Shown one piece after another: positions 32,106-40,118 of a stretch of 40,787 bases of DNA. Under the pieces are notes generated by a model. That model was not told the origin of the DNA and made no database searches. It was given only the letters and a program-made list of their open reading frames with translations. Source of the stretch: a virus; the IMG/VR virus record IMGVR_UViG_3300033145_000342, positions 1 to 40,787 of that record. One strand, 5' to 3'. Each line of letters opens with the position of its first letter. Position 1 is the first letter of the stretch. A program made the translations under genes and the position numbers.

Positions 32106-32139
32106 AGGATACTCCCTTTGCTATTTTCCCTGCAATTCG
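32106..32139 (-). promoter_or_regulatory. Phage-specific promoter P2 (CGAATTGCAGGG family)
   Basis: Minus strand ACGAATTGCAGGGAAAA, with TTGCAG at 32130-32135, an 18-bp spacer and TATCCT at 32106-32111 as the -10. It precedes scaffold and capsid genes, where extra transcription is needed. The intergenic stretch 32045-32194 holds no gene. Confidence 0.65.
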
Positions 32140-32194
32140 TACTCGAATCCGTAGGTAATTCCCAATCCGAGTTGCGAGGTGATTCATAGGGCAA

Positions 32195-33115
32195 TTAGAA
32201 CCCCCCTCGCAAGAATGAGTCCCTGTACTTACCAAGCCGGGTAAGACTTGGCACAGCCGTAACCCCTGCCTGTGATAGTCGTCTGCCTGTTCGCTTCGCC
32301 GCCCTCTCTCTCGCTTGTTTCATAAACCCGTCGCCCGAGTAGAAGGTAGCCCCTGGTGTGCGGGACACGGTTCCTGCCGCTCCCGCTGTTGCGGCGTTGC
32401 CCTCCCGATTCCCGCCCGCGCCGAAGTTGATGGTCACGTTGCGGGAGATCGGAGATGCCCCTTCGGGGTGTATGACAGGTGATGGCGTGGGAGGCGGGGG
32501 CTTGTATCGTGAAGGGCCGGTGCTTGGCAACCATCCCATGCCCTTATAGTCGGCCCACAAGGGGTTCCCCTCGATCCCTGTCCATGCGTTATGCGCGGTA
32601 TAATCCCATCCCCCCGGCGTTGTCCAGCCCTCCCAGTATTTTTGCGCCTCGCCGGTGTCTGCCTCTGCTGCCTCTATCTTGGCGGCTATGTACTTGGCCC
32701 TCTCACTCTCGGGGTCTAGTTGTCCGTATGTCTGCCAACCCTGGTCGGTGAGGTACTGCGTACCCATATGACCTGCCGCCATACCCTTCGCTGGCCTCTC
32801 CGTGCGGGTCTTTGCCCCTCCTGCCAGCCAGTCCCAGTAGTTCTTGATCCATTGGTGCGCCCCCACCGCTTTCTTTCCGTGGCTTCCCTTCTTGTAAGCC
32901 GCCTGCCAGGGCTTGTAAGCTCCCTCATAAATCTTTTTGGCACGTACCCCTGCCGGGCTTATACGCTCGTACTTCCCCACAGACTCTCCACTACCCCACC
33001 TGCGCCTTAGCATTTCCAGCGCGGAACGCATCTCGCTTGCGGTAAGTGAACTTGACGCCCCCGCCATGCCCTTGTTGTAATACTGCTCCAGTTCAAAGTC
33101 CTTGCTTACCGTCAT
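32195..33115 (-). CDS. Unknown virion-associated protein (306 aa)
   Basis: It lies between portal and scaffold, overlapping the portal stop by 4 bp. The N-terminal 100 residues are helical and basic (YNKGMAGASSSLTASEMRSALEMLRRRWG...), then a Trp-rich middle and a Pro-rich/Gly-rich linker (YKPPPPTPSPVIHPEG); the end is basic (RERAAKRTGRRLSQAG). No enzymatic motif. A minor head protein or capsid-associated protein is likely from position only. Confidence 0.5.
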   Translation of the reverse strand: MTVSKDFELEQYYNKGMAGASSSLTASEMRSALEMLRRRWGSGESVGKYERISPAGVRAKKIYEGAYKPWQAAYKKGSHGKKAVGAHQWIKNYWDWLAGGAKTRTERPAKGMAAGHMGTQYLTDQGWQTYGQLDPESERAKYIAAKIEAAEADTGEAQKYWEGWTTPGGWDYTAHNAWTGIEGNPLWADYKGMGWLPSTGPSRYKPPPPTPSPVIHPEGASPISRNVTINFGAGGNREGNAATAGAAGTVSRTPGATFYSGDGFMKQARERAAKRTGRRLSQAGVTAVPSLTRLGKYRDSFLRGGF

Positions 33116-35127
33116 TCTGGCTGACCCCCTATCATTGCCGCTATTTCCTCCGGCATCTCACCATCTCCCTGCATTGCTTCCTGCATTAAGGCCATAAGCC
33201 TTTCTGCTTCCTCGGGAGGCATACCCTGTGGAGGTGCGGGCATACCTTCGAGCGGGGGCATCTGCTGTTGCATCTGTCCCTCTTGCCTCATGCCTTCCAT
33301 CTCTAGTTGCTGGTCACCCTTCATTTGTTGCTGCTGTATCGTCATCTGCTGTTGTATTCCCATCTGCTGTTGCTGCATCTCCATCTCTCGTTGCTCTCGC
33401 TCACGGCGCCGGGCGTTTATCTTGTCCCTCCCCGGCCAGTCGATAACCTCAAGCAAGCTCTCGTCGTCAATCTTCCCGGCCTCCGACAACGTGATTGCCT
33501 CCTGGAACCTGCCGGCTCGTGATAGCGGGTGCCGTGTACCGGTATTTATCTCGATGTCGAATATGCCGTCCAGGTCAGGCGCATGAATCTCGTCGAAGGT
33601 AAACCCCTCGTCGCCCGCTACCCTAATCTGCCTCGGCTCGTCATAGAACTGCCGGATGCGGGAAAGCATCTTCTCCCCCACCTTCTCAAGCGCCCTGTCC
33701 CGCACCCTTATCTTCTTGCGTATCTTGGTCTGCGCCGCCTCTTGTAACTCCGCTATCGCGCTTGCGGCTGTTATCCCCTGTGGCTGGCGGCCCATCGACA
33801 CGTCATGCACACCGCTTATCCACTCAACGTCCCGCTTTGTGGACTCCAGAATCTCAAAGATGTAATTCGGGAGTGGCGTCACCTCAAGGAACTTTGGGGG
33901 GAAGTCGGGCTCGTAGGTGATGATGGTGCCGGGCTTGCTGTTCCATTTTGAGAGGTCTATGCCGGACTGGTTGGGGTTGAGGAGCTTGGGGTTGCCTATC
34001 ATCTGCGCGTTCTCGATTAACTGGGATGAACGCTTGTTGAGTTCCTTCTGCAAGGGCATGAGGTTAGGGCACTCTCCCATGCCGAAGAAGGAATCACTCA
34101 CCGGGTAGTCATCTTGCTTGACGTAAGGATACTCGCCGTCGTCATAGGGGAAGGGGATATCTCGCAGTATCACGTCACCCGCCATTGTGATGAGCCTCCC
34201 GTTGGGGAACTGCTCGTAGTCATAGGCAAGCGGGGTTTGCTCGGTGGCTTGGCGCAGGAGCGAGAGTTCTTTGACCCATATCTCGTACAGCATCACGCGC
34301 TTGCGGCCCTCCGTGTTATCTCCCGCACTGGTGCCCGAGTAGCGGCGGTCGTGGTTGTGGTCTATTACCACCGGGTCGTCGCTCCAGTCCGAGTGCGCCG
34401 TTGGCAGGGGTATGTCCTCGACCTTCACCCTGTCCACGTGTTCGGGGTAGCGCAAGCGTATGTAGTCTAAGTCAACCGGCTTGGCCTCAATGATGTAGGC
34501 GCAATCCTCTACGCACGTTGCCGCTGGGTCGGGGTAGATGAGGAAGGGTGATATACGAAACACCCCTACCTCCCCGATGGTAATTACCCTGCGCTTCCCC
34601 ATCTCGTCTACCGCCAACTCCCCCGTCTCGGAGTCTATGTAGTTGCGGGGCTCCCGGTCGGCGTCCCATGTCACCTTGTAGAAGCCGCTACCGTAGGTCA
34701 GGGCGTCGAGTTGCGTTTCCTCTATCGTGTTTTCCATGCCGAGCTTGCGGTGCAGGAACTTGTAGGTGTGCGTTATCTTCTCGGCCTTTGTGTACTCCTC
34801 CTCGATGCGGGGCTTGGCCTCCAGTATCGGCAAGTCGTCAGTGAGTATCGGCAGAACGGACTCGATGGTGGAGTGGATTACGTTGATTACGTTGTTTGCC
34901 TTGTAGGTCGGACGGTTCTTTGGCCACTGGTTAGCAAGGTAGAAGCGCCGGTACTTCTTCCACTCGACCTCAAGTTGCTGCTTCGCCCGCTTGCTCTCGT
35001 CTATCAAGCCACGGCACCTGCCCGCCAGCGCTGCGCCAGTGGGGTCGGGTACGTTCACCTGCATCAATGCGTTGCCTGCGGACTGAGAGTTGGGGTCGTT
35101 TTGGTCAATCGGTATACCAGTCGCCAT
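33112..35127 (-). CDS. Portal protein
   Basis: 671 residues. The N-terminal half (LIDESKRAKQQLEVEWKKYRRFYLANQWP...RPTYKANNVINVIHSTIESVLPILTDDLPILEAKPR) and ALTYGSGFYKVTWD are the standard opening of short-tailed phage portal proteins (P22 gp1-type). A C-terminal Gln/Met/Pro-rich, low-complexity tail (about 580-671) resembles portal barrel/crown extensions. It forms the dodecameric channel at one capsid vertex and docks the terminase encoded upstream, whose gene overlaps it by 23 bp. Confidence 0.88.
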   Translation of the reverse strand: MATGIPIDQNDPNSQSAGNALMQVNVPDPTGAALAGRCRGLIDESKRAKQQLEVEWKKYRRFYLANQWPKNRPTYKANNVINVIHSTIESVLPILTDDLPILEAKPRIEEEYTKAEKITHTYKFLHRKLGMENTIEETQLDALTYGSGFYKVTWDADREPRNYIDSETGELAVDEMGKRRVITIGEVGVFRISPFLIYPDPAATCVEDCAYIIEAKPVDLDYIRLRYPEHVDRVKVEDIPLPTAHSDWSDDPVVIDHNHDRRYSGTSAGDNTEGRKRVMLYEIWVKELSLLRQATEQTPLAYDYEQFPNGRLITMAGDVILRDIPFPYDDGEYPYVKQDDYPVSDSFFGMGECPNLMPLQKELNKRSSQLIENAQMIGNPKLLNPNQSGIDLSKWNSKPGTIITYEPDFPPKFLEVTPLPNYIFEILESTKRDVEWISGVHDVSMGRQPQGITAASAIAELQEAAQTKIRKKIRVRDRALEKVGEKMLSRIRQFYDEPRQIRVAGDEGFTFDEIHAPDLDGIFDIEINTGTRHPLSRAGRFQEAITLSEAGKIDDESLLEVIDWPGRDKINARRREREQREMEMQQQQMGIQQQMTIQQQQMKGDQQLEMEGMRQEGQMQQQMPPLEGMPAPPQGMPPEEAERLMALMQEAMQGDGEMPEEIAAMIGGQPE

Positions 35128-36733
35128 CGTCTGTGCCTCCTGCGCCTACGCTTGCCAGTCGCTTTTCGAGCATCTTCTGCGAGTCGGGCTTGTCGGGGTC
35201 ATACGGCGGTGTCTTTTTTTCACTCGCCTTGTTCTTGTCGCGGGCGATTCGCCAGTAGTTTGTTGCATGGGGGAAATGATCGTTCCCGGTGATCGACGCC
35301 CACACCTTGCGCTCCACGCCCTGCTTGTCAGTCTCGGTCTTGAGGAACACCGACTTCCATTGCTCTACGTATTCGGTGAATGAGGGGCGGTTGGGGTTGA
35401 GAAACACGCCTATCTCCCCGGCGTATAGTGAGCCGATGGTAGTTTCCAGCGTCCGGTAGCGGTCGGAGATCACCTGCTTCTCCACCTGCTTGAACTCGAC
35501 GGGCTTCACCTTCTCCTCCCGCTTGTGGTAGAAGTTGGCCCACACCCTGAAAGGAAACTGCTTGCACAGATCCCGCGCCTCGTCCACGTCGGGCAACCCG
35601 TCCACCACGCAGGTACGCACGTCGAACTCCTGAATCTTGAGGGCTATCTTGTCCCACCCCTTGCGTTCGTCGTCGCGTGAGTAGTCAAGCGTCCCGATCT
35701 CGAATATGCCCTCCCTGTTTCCGATTACATAGTGGTGAGTCTTGCCTATGTCCACTCCCATGCAGGCGTCCTGTTTGGTGTTGCGGTGGTCGCGCAGGTT
35801 CTTGAGGATCACACCTTCGGATACGCTTATCTCACTCCCTACGTAGGGAATACCCAGGCAGTAGTTGTAGAAATACTGGCGGCCTTTCTTGTCCTCTTTG
35901 GCTATCAGTTGCTTCGCGCTTATCCAGGGGGCCATCATCTGCGACACCCAAAAGCCGTGAATCTCCCGGCCTGGGAACTTCTTAACCCACTGACCCTTAC
36001 GCCTGTCGTTGTTGGTCAGTATCCCGTCACAGTGTTTACACACGTAAGCCTTGCGGTCATAGCACACGGAGGCCGGCCACTGTAGGAACTGCGCCTCTCC
36101 ACAGTGGCTACACCATATAAACCAGTGCCGTTGATCGCTTTCCTGAAACTTCTTGTCAATGCCTGTGTTGGGCGTGGTCGGGGTGGAAAAGAAGTCCTCC
36201 CACCCGAACTCGCTGGCCTGTATGCGGCTCTCGTAAGTCTCCAGCACGTCGGGCTTGCACTTGTCTACCTCGTCATAAGAGAGGCCGTCAGCATCTATCA
36301 TTATCGCTTCGTGTTCTTTCCAGGAGCCCTTGAACACAAGATAACTCTTATTGTTTCCCTCGCCGATGTACTTCTGCTCCTTCGATGCCACCTTGCCGGG
36401 GAAGTCGTTGAAGGTCATGATAGGGTCGAACTTCAGCGGGCTAAACTCAAAGATGTCGTCACGTGTTGGGAGAATATATATCCAGGTGAGGTTGTGGTGG
36501 AGGCAGCGGTGGATGACCCTGAATATCTCGATGGTGGACAACCCTATCTGTGCGCCTTTGATAACCGCTAGCTGCCTCGCATCGTCGGCAAGTATGTCAA
36601 GCTGCCATGAGCGGTCTATCCACTCCATCGGCTGGTTCTTGTTGTTACGCATCCGGCGGTAGACCATCCAGGCTATGCGGCTCTCGGCCTCCAATGCTTT
36701 CCGTTGCTCGGGGGTCATGCCATCGTCATTCAC
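35105..36733 (-). CDS. Terminase large subunit (GpA-like, with zinc-finger insert)
   Basis: 542 residues. ATPase motifs: Walker A KGAQIGLST (about 59-67) and Walker B region with MIDADGLSYDEVD (acidic pair about 154-155). An inserted CxxC pair (C208/C211, C232/C235) forms a zinc site, common in GpA-type terminases. The RNase H-like nuclease domain shows GVDIGKTHH (D328), CVVDGLPD and GNDHFPHATNYWR. It cuts concatemeric DNA and drives packaging into the prohead via the portal. Codons for MNDDG or MTPEQ may start it. Confidence 0.9.
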   Translation of the reverse strand: MNDDGMTPEQRKALEAESRIAWMVYRRMRNNKNQPMEWIDRSWQLDILADDARQLAVIKGAQIGLSTIEIFRVIHRCLHHNLTWIYILPTRDDIFEFSPLKFDPIMTFNDFPGKVASKEQKYIGEGNNKSYLVFKGSWKEHEAIMIDADGLSYDEVDKCKPDVLETYESRIQASEFGWEDFFSTPTTPNTGIDKKFQESDQRHWFIWCSHCGEAQFLQWPASVCYDRKAYVCKHCDGILTNNDRRKGQWVKKFPGREIHGFWVSQMMAPWISAKQLIAKEDKKGRQYFYNYCLGIPYVGSEISVSEGVILKNLRDHRNTKQDACMGVDIGKTHHYVIGNREGIFEIGTLDYSRDDERKGWDKIALKIQEFDVRTCVVDGLPDVDEARDLCKQFPFRVWANFYHKREEKVKPVEFKQVEKQVISDRYRTLETTIGSLYAGEIGVFLNPNRPSFTEYVEQWKSVFLKTETDKQGVERKVWASITGNDHFPHATNYWRIARDKNKASEKKTPPYDPDKPDSQKMLEKRLASVGAGGTDDGDWYTD

Positions 36734-37262
36734 TGATGACCTCCCCGTCCTCTATCTCCTTGGCCTCGGTCGTCTCAGCCTCGTCAATTATCATCTGCTG
36801 TAGTTGCTTGTAGTTGGCTTCAAATGTCTCCTTACTGGCGAGTGCGTCAAACTCTTGAAGCTGGTTGGGTGTATAGGTGAAGGTGCTTATCGGTGCGCCA
36901 ATGAGTAGTTGCCGCTTGTCGAATATGACCTTGAGAATGTAGGCTAAGTCTTTGGCGGTCACCTTGTCGTCGTTGTCCAGTTTCTCCTCCAGGCGGGCCA
37001 GTGTCTTGCATACGATTCGTGAGTAGTCGTCAAGCCTGTCCTCGTATATTTCCCCGCGCCGCTCGGCTATCTGATCCTCGTGCTTCCTCTTAATGCGAGA
37101 GATTTGCGACTGGTCCTTACCAACCTTCTCACCTACCACTTTCTGCGCGTGTCCTTCGGCAAGCATCGAGACTACTACCGCTTCCTCACTTGGAGACAGG
37201 GGGGCTTGAGTCTGTGACTTCACGATTGGTTTGACGTCTTTCTCTAATCTGATTTTGTCCAT
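36726..37262 (-). CDS. Terminase small subunit (putative)
   Basis: 178 residues. An N-terminal helix-turn-helix (LSPSEEAVVVSMLAEGHAQKVVGEKVGKDQSQISRIKRKHEDQ, about 22-64) is followed by a helical dimerisation/oligomer region and an acidic tail, consistent with small terminase subunits that recognise the packaging site. It overlaps the large subunit gene by 8 bp, the usual gene order. A transcription regulator is the alternative but less likely. Confidence 0.72.
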   Translation of the reverse strand: MDKIRLEKDVKPIVKSQTQAPLSPSEEAVVVSMLAEGHAQKVVGEKVGKDQSQISRIKRKHEDQIAERRGEIYEDRLDDYSRIVCKTLARLEEKLDNDDKVTAKDLAYILKVIFDKRQLLIGAPISTFTYTPNQLQEFDALASKETFEANYKQLQQMIIDEAETTEAKEIEDGEVISE

Positions 37263-37513
37263 TTGCCTGCCGCTATCATTTCCTGCTCGTTCTGGTACTC
37301 CTGCTGCTCGGTGATGTCCACCATCTCGTAAGGACCGGGGGGTGCCTCGTTGGGGTTGGGGGTTACGGCCAGGGTTTGGTTCATGCTGTTATCGACCTGT
37401 TTCTCCACGTCGAACGTCATGTGTAGTGAGTCAATGACGTGCCAAGCAAGGAATAGAAGGATTGCTGAAACTGCGAGGGACAAAGCCGATAGAACCAGCG
37501 CGGCTACTACCAC
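37244..37513 (-). CDS. Small membrane protein (89 aa), first gene of late operon
   Basis: GTG at 37511-37513, preceded by GGGAGGT; the longer ORF adds an unlikely leader. One hydrophobic segment (ALVLSALSLAVSAILLFLAWHVI) is followed by an acidic, Pro/Gln-rich soluble part. It begins roughly 40 nt after the predicted P3 start. It could be a secreted or membrane-inserted lysis/exclusion protein; no family identified. Confidence 0.55.
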   Translation of the reverse strand: MVVAALVLSALSLAVSAILLFLAWHVIDSLHMTFDVEKQVDNSMNQTLAVTPNPNEAPPGPYEMVDITEQQEYQNEQEMIAAGKWTKSD

Positions 37514-37537
37514 GTGGACCTCCCGTTTACCAGATAT

Positions 37538-37559
37538 TACCAATTACCAATTACTGGTA
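37538..37559. promoter_or_regulatory. Repeat/inverted repeat at P3 start site, candidate operator
   Basis: The 18-mer AATTACCAATTACTGGTA (37542-37559) is shared with the P2 region, and the 13-mer TACCAATTACCAA (37538-37550) with the non-coding region at 40352-40364. The core TACCA-ATTAC-TGGTA is an inverted repeat. It adjoins the -10 of P3, about one helical turn closer than in P2. Confidence 0.55.
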
Positions 37560-37592
37560 GTGTAGCAGGGTGGGGATTTCCCCTGCAATTCG
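37559..37592 (-). promoter_or_regulatory. Phage-specific promoter P3 (CGAATTGCAGGG family)
   Basis: Minus strand TCGAATTGCAGGGGAAATC, with TTGCAG at 37583-37588, an 18-bp spacer and TACACT at 37559-37564. It is the first promoter before the packaging genes and would start the long late operon. Confidence 0.7.
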
Positions 37593-37611
37593 ATAGTGAC
37601 AGGGGCAAAGG

Positions 37612-37635
37612 AAAACCCCCCTGCGGAGGGGGGTT
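37612..37635 (-). terminator. Rho-independent terminator of integrase/RHH operon
   Basis: AACCCCCC - TCCGCA - GGGGGGTT stem-loop on the minus strand followed by TTTTCC. It lies 22 bp after the RHH stop and before P3, separating the lysogeny-type operon from the late operon. Confidence 0.8.
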
Positions 37636-37656
37636 AGGTGGGGAGTAACAGGTGGG

Positions 37657-37794
37657 TTACTTCTTCTTCATCTCTCGCTTCAATATCTCGACCACGATCC
37701 CGGTCATGCTCCTGTGCTCCTCGTATGCCCGCTTGCGTAGGTACTCATAGACCTCCATCGGGAAGGTTATTGTGACTCGCTTTATTAGCTTCAC
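37657..37794 (-). CDS. Ribbon-helix-helix (Arc/CopG-like) regulator, 45 aa
   Basis: GTG at 37792-37794 overlaps the integrase TGA (GTGA). The product (M)KLIKRVTITFPMEVYEYL then KRAYEEHRSMTGIVVEILKRE has the RHH order: a short basic strand, helix A, a turn and helix B, similar to Arc, MetJ-like and CopG regulators. It would dimerise and bind DNA through the strand. As last gene before a terminator and just upstream of P3, it is a candidate binder of the TACCAATTAC repeats, or an excisionase/directionality factor. Neither is proven. Confidence 0.72.
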   Translation of the reverse strand: MKLIKRVTITFPMEVYEYLRKRAYEEHRSMTGIVVEILKREMKKK

Positions 37795-38768
37795 TTGTTA
37801 TCCCCTTTCATCTTCGCCGCCAGGTGTCCTAACCTCGGCGTGTCATACCGTGTCGTACTGCTTATGCTACGGTGCCCGAGTAGCGCCTGTATCTCTCGCA
37901 CATCACAACCCCGCTCGTGTCGCAGACGGCAGGCGAACGTATGCCGTAGCTGGTGGGGGCTGATATCCCACTGCCTGTTAAGCCACTTGCGAAGCGCCTG
38001 GTCACGGATACCTCCCGCTATCATATCATCAGGTGCGGACCCGCTCACCCTACGGTGCAGGTCAATCTCCACCTGGAGTACCACTGTGATCGGCACTAAC
38101 TCATTCTCGCCACCTTTGCGGCGCCGCACCCATAGATACCCCGGCTCCACGTCCAGGTCACGCCAGCGGGCATCAAGCGCCTCACTGATACGCAGACCGG
38201 CCTCAAGCATGAGGTACACGGCTACCCGGCGATCTCCGTACTCCATGTGTGCGATCTCCTCCAGCACAGCGGGCGACACCTCCCGCTTTGTGCGGCGGTA
38301 CTTCCCGCCATTACCTCCACTCGCAGCCGGACGCTCCGCTTTCATTAGTACCGCCTCTCGTTTTTCGTCGGCTAATGCGAGGAACCTTACGGCTTGGTCG
38401 GCCTCGGCCTCCGATAGCATACCGTTGTCAAACGTGCGTTGTGCTTTGGCATTGGTCAACTCGGCCTTACGTTCCTCCACCATCCAGTAGATGACCGCCA
38501 CCGGATCCTCGACTTCACCGGACCCGCCACGCTCCTTGTCTATCTGCTCGGCAAGTTCGCACACGTCCCACGCGCCGGCCTCCAGGCTCCACCATCTACG
38601 ATACACCTTGCCGTCGGATCGGTAGACCGTGAGTATGTCGCGCACGTCCTCATACTCTCGCGCCGATATCTTGCGGTCCTCAACCTCAAAGTGATGCCAA
38701 CAGTAGTCAGCTATCCCGGCGTACCCTGGATGCTCGGGCTCGGCAAGAACTCCAGTTACCCATGTCAC
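37791..38768 (-). CDS. Tyrosine recombinase (phage integrase family)
   Basis: 325 residues from GTG 38766-38768, overlapping the TGA of a 21-codon gene (GTGA). The catalytic set is complete: R193 (EAGLRISEAL), K218 (RRRKGGENE), H272 and R275 (SPHQLRHTFACRL), H299 (LLGHRSISS) and nucleophile Y308 (TRYDT). The N-terminal region (1-160) is longer than a simple core-binding domain and acidic. A second integrase alongside the serine integrase at 12.5 kb is unusual: it may resolve phage dimers, invert DNA or integrate elsewhere. attP for it was not found. Confidence 0.92.
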   Translation of the reverse strand: MTWVTGVLAEPEHPGYAGIADYCWHHFEVEDRKISAREYEDVRDILTVYRSDGKVYRRWWSLEAGAWDVCELAEQIDKERGGSGEVEDPVAVIYWMVEERKAELTNAKAQRTFDNGMLSEAEADQAVRFLALADEKREAVLMKAERPAASGGNGGKYRRTKREVSPAVLEEIAHMEYGDRRVAVYLMLEAGLRISEALDARWRDLDVEPGYLWVRRRKGGENELVPITVVLQVEIDLHRRVSGSAPDDMIAGGIRDQALRKWLNRQWDISPHQLRHTFACRLRHERGCDVREIQALLGHRSISSTTRYDTPRLGHLAAKMKGDNK

Positions 38769-38830
38769 CGTGTCCACCACCACAGCACGGCTATGAGGAC
38801 CACCACGAGGATGGGTAGTAGGGTTTCCAT
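38765..38830 (-). CDS. 21-residue single-pass membrane microprotein (putative)
   Basis: ATG at 38828-38830 after GGAAGGGG; TGA overlaps the integrase GTG (GTGA). The product is a short hydrophobic segment (METLLPILVVVLIAVLW) with a basic end. The junction suggests a coupled leader for integrase translation, or a small toxin/holin-type peptide. Confidence 0.45.
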   Translation of the reverse strand: METLLPILVVVLIAVLWWWTR

Positions 38831-38831
38831 G

Positions 38832-39047
38832 TTAGACCCCTTCCACGTCAAAGATGCTCATGTGATCCCGGTGCTGGTAGTCGGTGATCGCCTGGCGCTT
38901 GCGGCTCAACTTCGCGCAACGCTTGCTACAATATTGCGGCGTGGGGTCAAACATCATACCCAAGTTCCCGGCACTTGCGTCCAGGGTGAATGCCTTGCCA
39001 CAACCAGCACACGTGCAGTCGATCCCGGCCTTGATGTCAGTTGTCAT
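38832..39047 (-). CDS. Small zinc-finger protein (71 aa)
   Basis: Start at ATG 39045-39047, with GGGGGTGAGGGC ahead; the longer frame upstream overlaps another gene and is unlikely. Contains CAGCGKAFTLDAS...YCSKRC, the FCS/zinc-ribbon pattern (CxxCG...CSxxC), and a basic segment. It ends just before the 21-codon gene. Function unknown; such fingers are often DNA- or protein-binding. Confidence 0.65.
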   Translation of the reverse strand: MTTDIKAGIDCTCAGCGKAFTLDASAGNLGMMFDPTPQYCSKRCAKLSRKRQAITDYQHRDHMSIFDVEGV

Positions 39048-39058
39048 GCCCTCACCCC

Positions 39059-39511
39059 CTATCCCCAGGTTGCGGTCTGGTACTCGGGCAGGTCGTTGAT
39101 GATTCGATCTGCAACCCTCGCCCTGAATATCTCCAGTGCCTTGTATATCGGGGTGTTGCAGGTCTGTTCCGATTCGCAGGACTGGTATATCCAGCACCCT
39201 ATATCCTTGTAGGTCTGGCACTTGCCGCCGGACTCCTCTAGGCGGTACTCATACCCCACTATCCCGCCCTCACCGTCACCGATAGTACCCGGCAACCTGT
39301 TTGAATCGGGATAACGGGCGCATACACTGTCGATGTTGATAGCGTACATCTCCCGCCCTAATGCCTCGCGTTCCTCGCGGGTTCCCTGTGCGTCCTTCAA
39401 TGCCTTTAGGTACTCATACTCTAGGCACCACTTCCCGCAACCATCCCGCCCGTTTGCCAGGGCTGACAGTATCCGGTTGATGATGGCCGGGTCTACTACG
39501 TATGCACTCAT
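39059..39511 (-). CDS. Unknown Cys-containing protein (150 aa)
   Basis: Start ATG 39509-39511 with AAAGGGGATAACC upstream. Four cysteines in the second half (CQTYKDIGCWIYQSCESEQTC) and two earlier (CGKWC) could bind metal or form disulphides. The N-terminal helix is acidic. No family is recognised. It belongs to the operon from promoter 40119-40147. Confidence 0.55.
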   Translation of the reverse strand: MSAYVVDPAIINRILSALANGRDGCGKWCLEYEYLKALKDAQGTREEREALGREMYAINIDSVCARYPDSNRLPGTIGDGEGGIVGYEYRLEESGGKCQTYKDIGCWIYQSCESEQTCNTPIYKALEIFRARVADRIINDLPEYQTATWG

Positions 39512-39513
39512 GG

Positions 39514-39762
39514 TTATCCCCTTTCGATTCTGTGTAGGGTCTTGGCTTCCCCGACCAACTCGCCGGCGCGGTAACCCCGCTCGTATGCCTCGTTTAACTT
39601 ACCCATGAGGGTATCCGCAAGTTTGCCGGTGATCCCGGTGATGATCGTGCTACAGCTGCCGTGGTTAACGTGGCCCGGCGGGTAGTAGAAATCAACTGCG
39701 CCGTAACCATACCGTCGGCCGGACTGGTAAAGGTGCTGCTCAAACTGCTCTGATAGTTTCAC
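39514..39762 (-). CDS. Unknown protein (82 aa)
   Basis: GTG at 39760-39762 overlaps the TGA of the 23-codon frame upstream (GTGA); AGGGAG sits 7 bases ahead. Product begins (M)KLSEQFEQHLYQSG and has a Tyr/Gly-rich middle (RRYGYGAVDFYYPPGHVNHG) and a helical end (LNEAYERGYRAGELVGEAK). No motif recognised. A longer version from 39795 is also open. Confidence 0.5.
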   Translation of the reverse strand: MKLSEQFEQHLYQSGRRYGYGAVDFYYPPGHVNHGSCSTIITGITGKLADTLMGKLNEAYERGYRAGELVGEAKTLHRIERG

Positions 39763-39830
39763 GTCGTCACTCCCTCCCGGTTGCTGTGTCGCCACCTGAT
39801 TAGCTCCACCAATAGGTGCAAGGTGGTCAT
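39759..39830 (-). CDS. 23-residue leader microprotein (putative)
   Basis: ATG at 39828-39830 follows AGGGGG; TGA (39759-39761) overlaps the next GTG. The product (MTTLHLLVELIRWRHSNRE...) is a short amphipathic peptide. Like the other tiny frames it exactly fills an intergenic gap and may act mainly in translational coupling. Confidence 0.35.
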   Translation of the reverse strand: MTTLHLLVELIRWRHSNREGVTT

Positions 39831-39834
39831 GGTG

Positions 39835-40086
39835 TTACCCCCTGTCCAGTGTCAACTTCAACTCGTAGCCGTGTTCCATGTGAAGACTGATACCTGTCGC
39901 CGACTCCATCTTCAGCACGGTCACGCTCACTTTTTCTGGTTTCCTGTTTTCATCAAAGTTGTAGGATTCTAGCAACTGAATCTCAGCCACCGGCTTCTTG
40001 AAGTCGTCGAGGTACAGGCCGAGCTTGTGGCCCGCGAGCCTCTTGAGCGTCACGGTCTTGGTGATTTCTTGGTTGGTGAGCTTCAT
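39835..40086 (-). CDS. Unknown protein (83 aa), first gene of integrase operon
   Basis: ATG 40084-40086 preceded by AGGAGGTGA, the strongest ribosome site in the window. The product is beta-rich with basic and acidic patches (MKLTNQEITKTVTLKRLAGHKLGLYLDDFKKPVAEIQ...). It has no HTH or enzymatic motif that I can identify. As the leading gene from a sigma70-type promoter it may be a regulator or a highly made accessory protein. Confidence 0.6.
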   Translation of the reverse strand: MKLTNQEITKTVTLKRLAGHKLGLYLDDFKKPVAEIQLLESYNFDENRKPEKVSVTVLKMESATGISLHMEHGYELKLTLDRG

Positions 40087-40118
40087 GATTCACCTCCTCT
40101 CGTTGATAACCTGAACCG

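Noticed and set aside
34711-35292. A 193-codon plus-strand frame opposite the portal/terminase junction.
   Set aside because: Antisense shadow across two well-supported genes; composition is Leu/Arg/Val-rich without a domain pattern.
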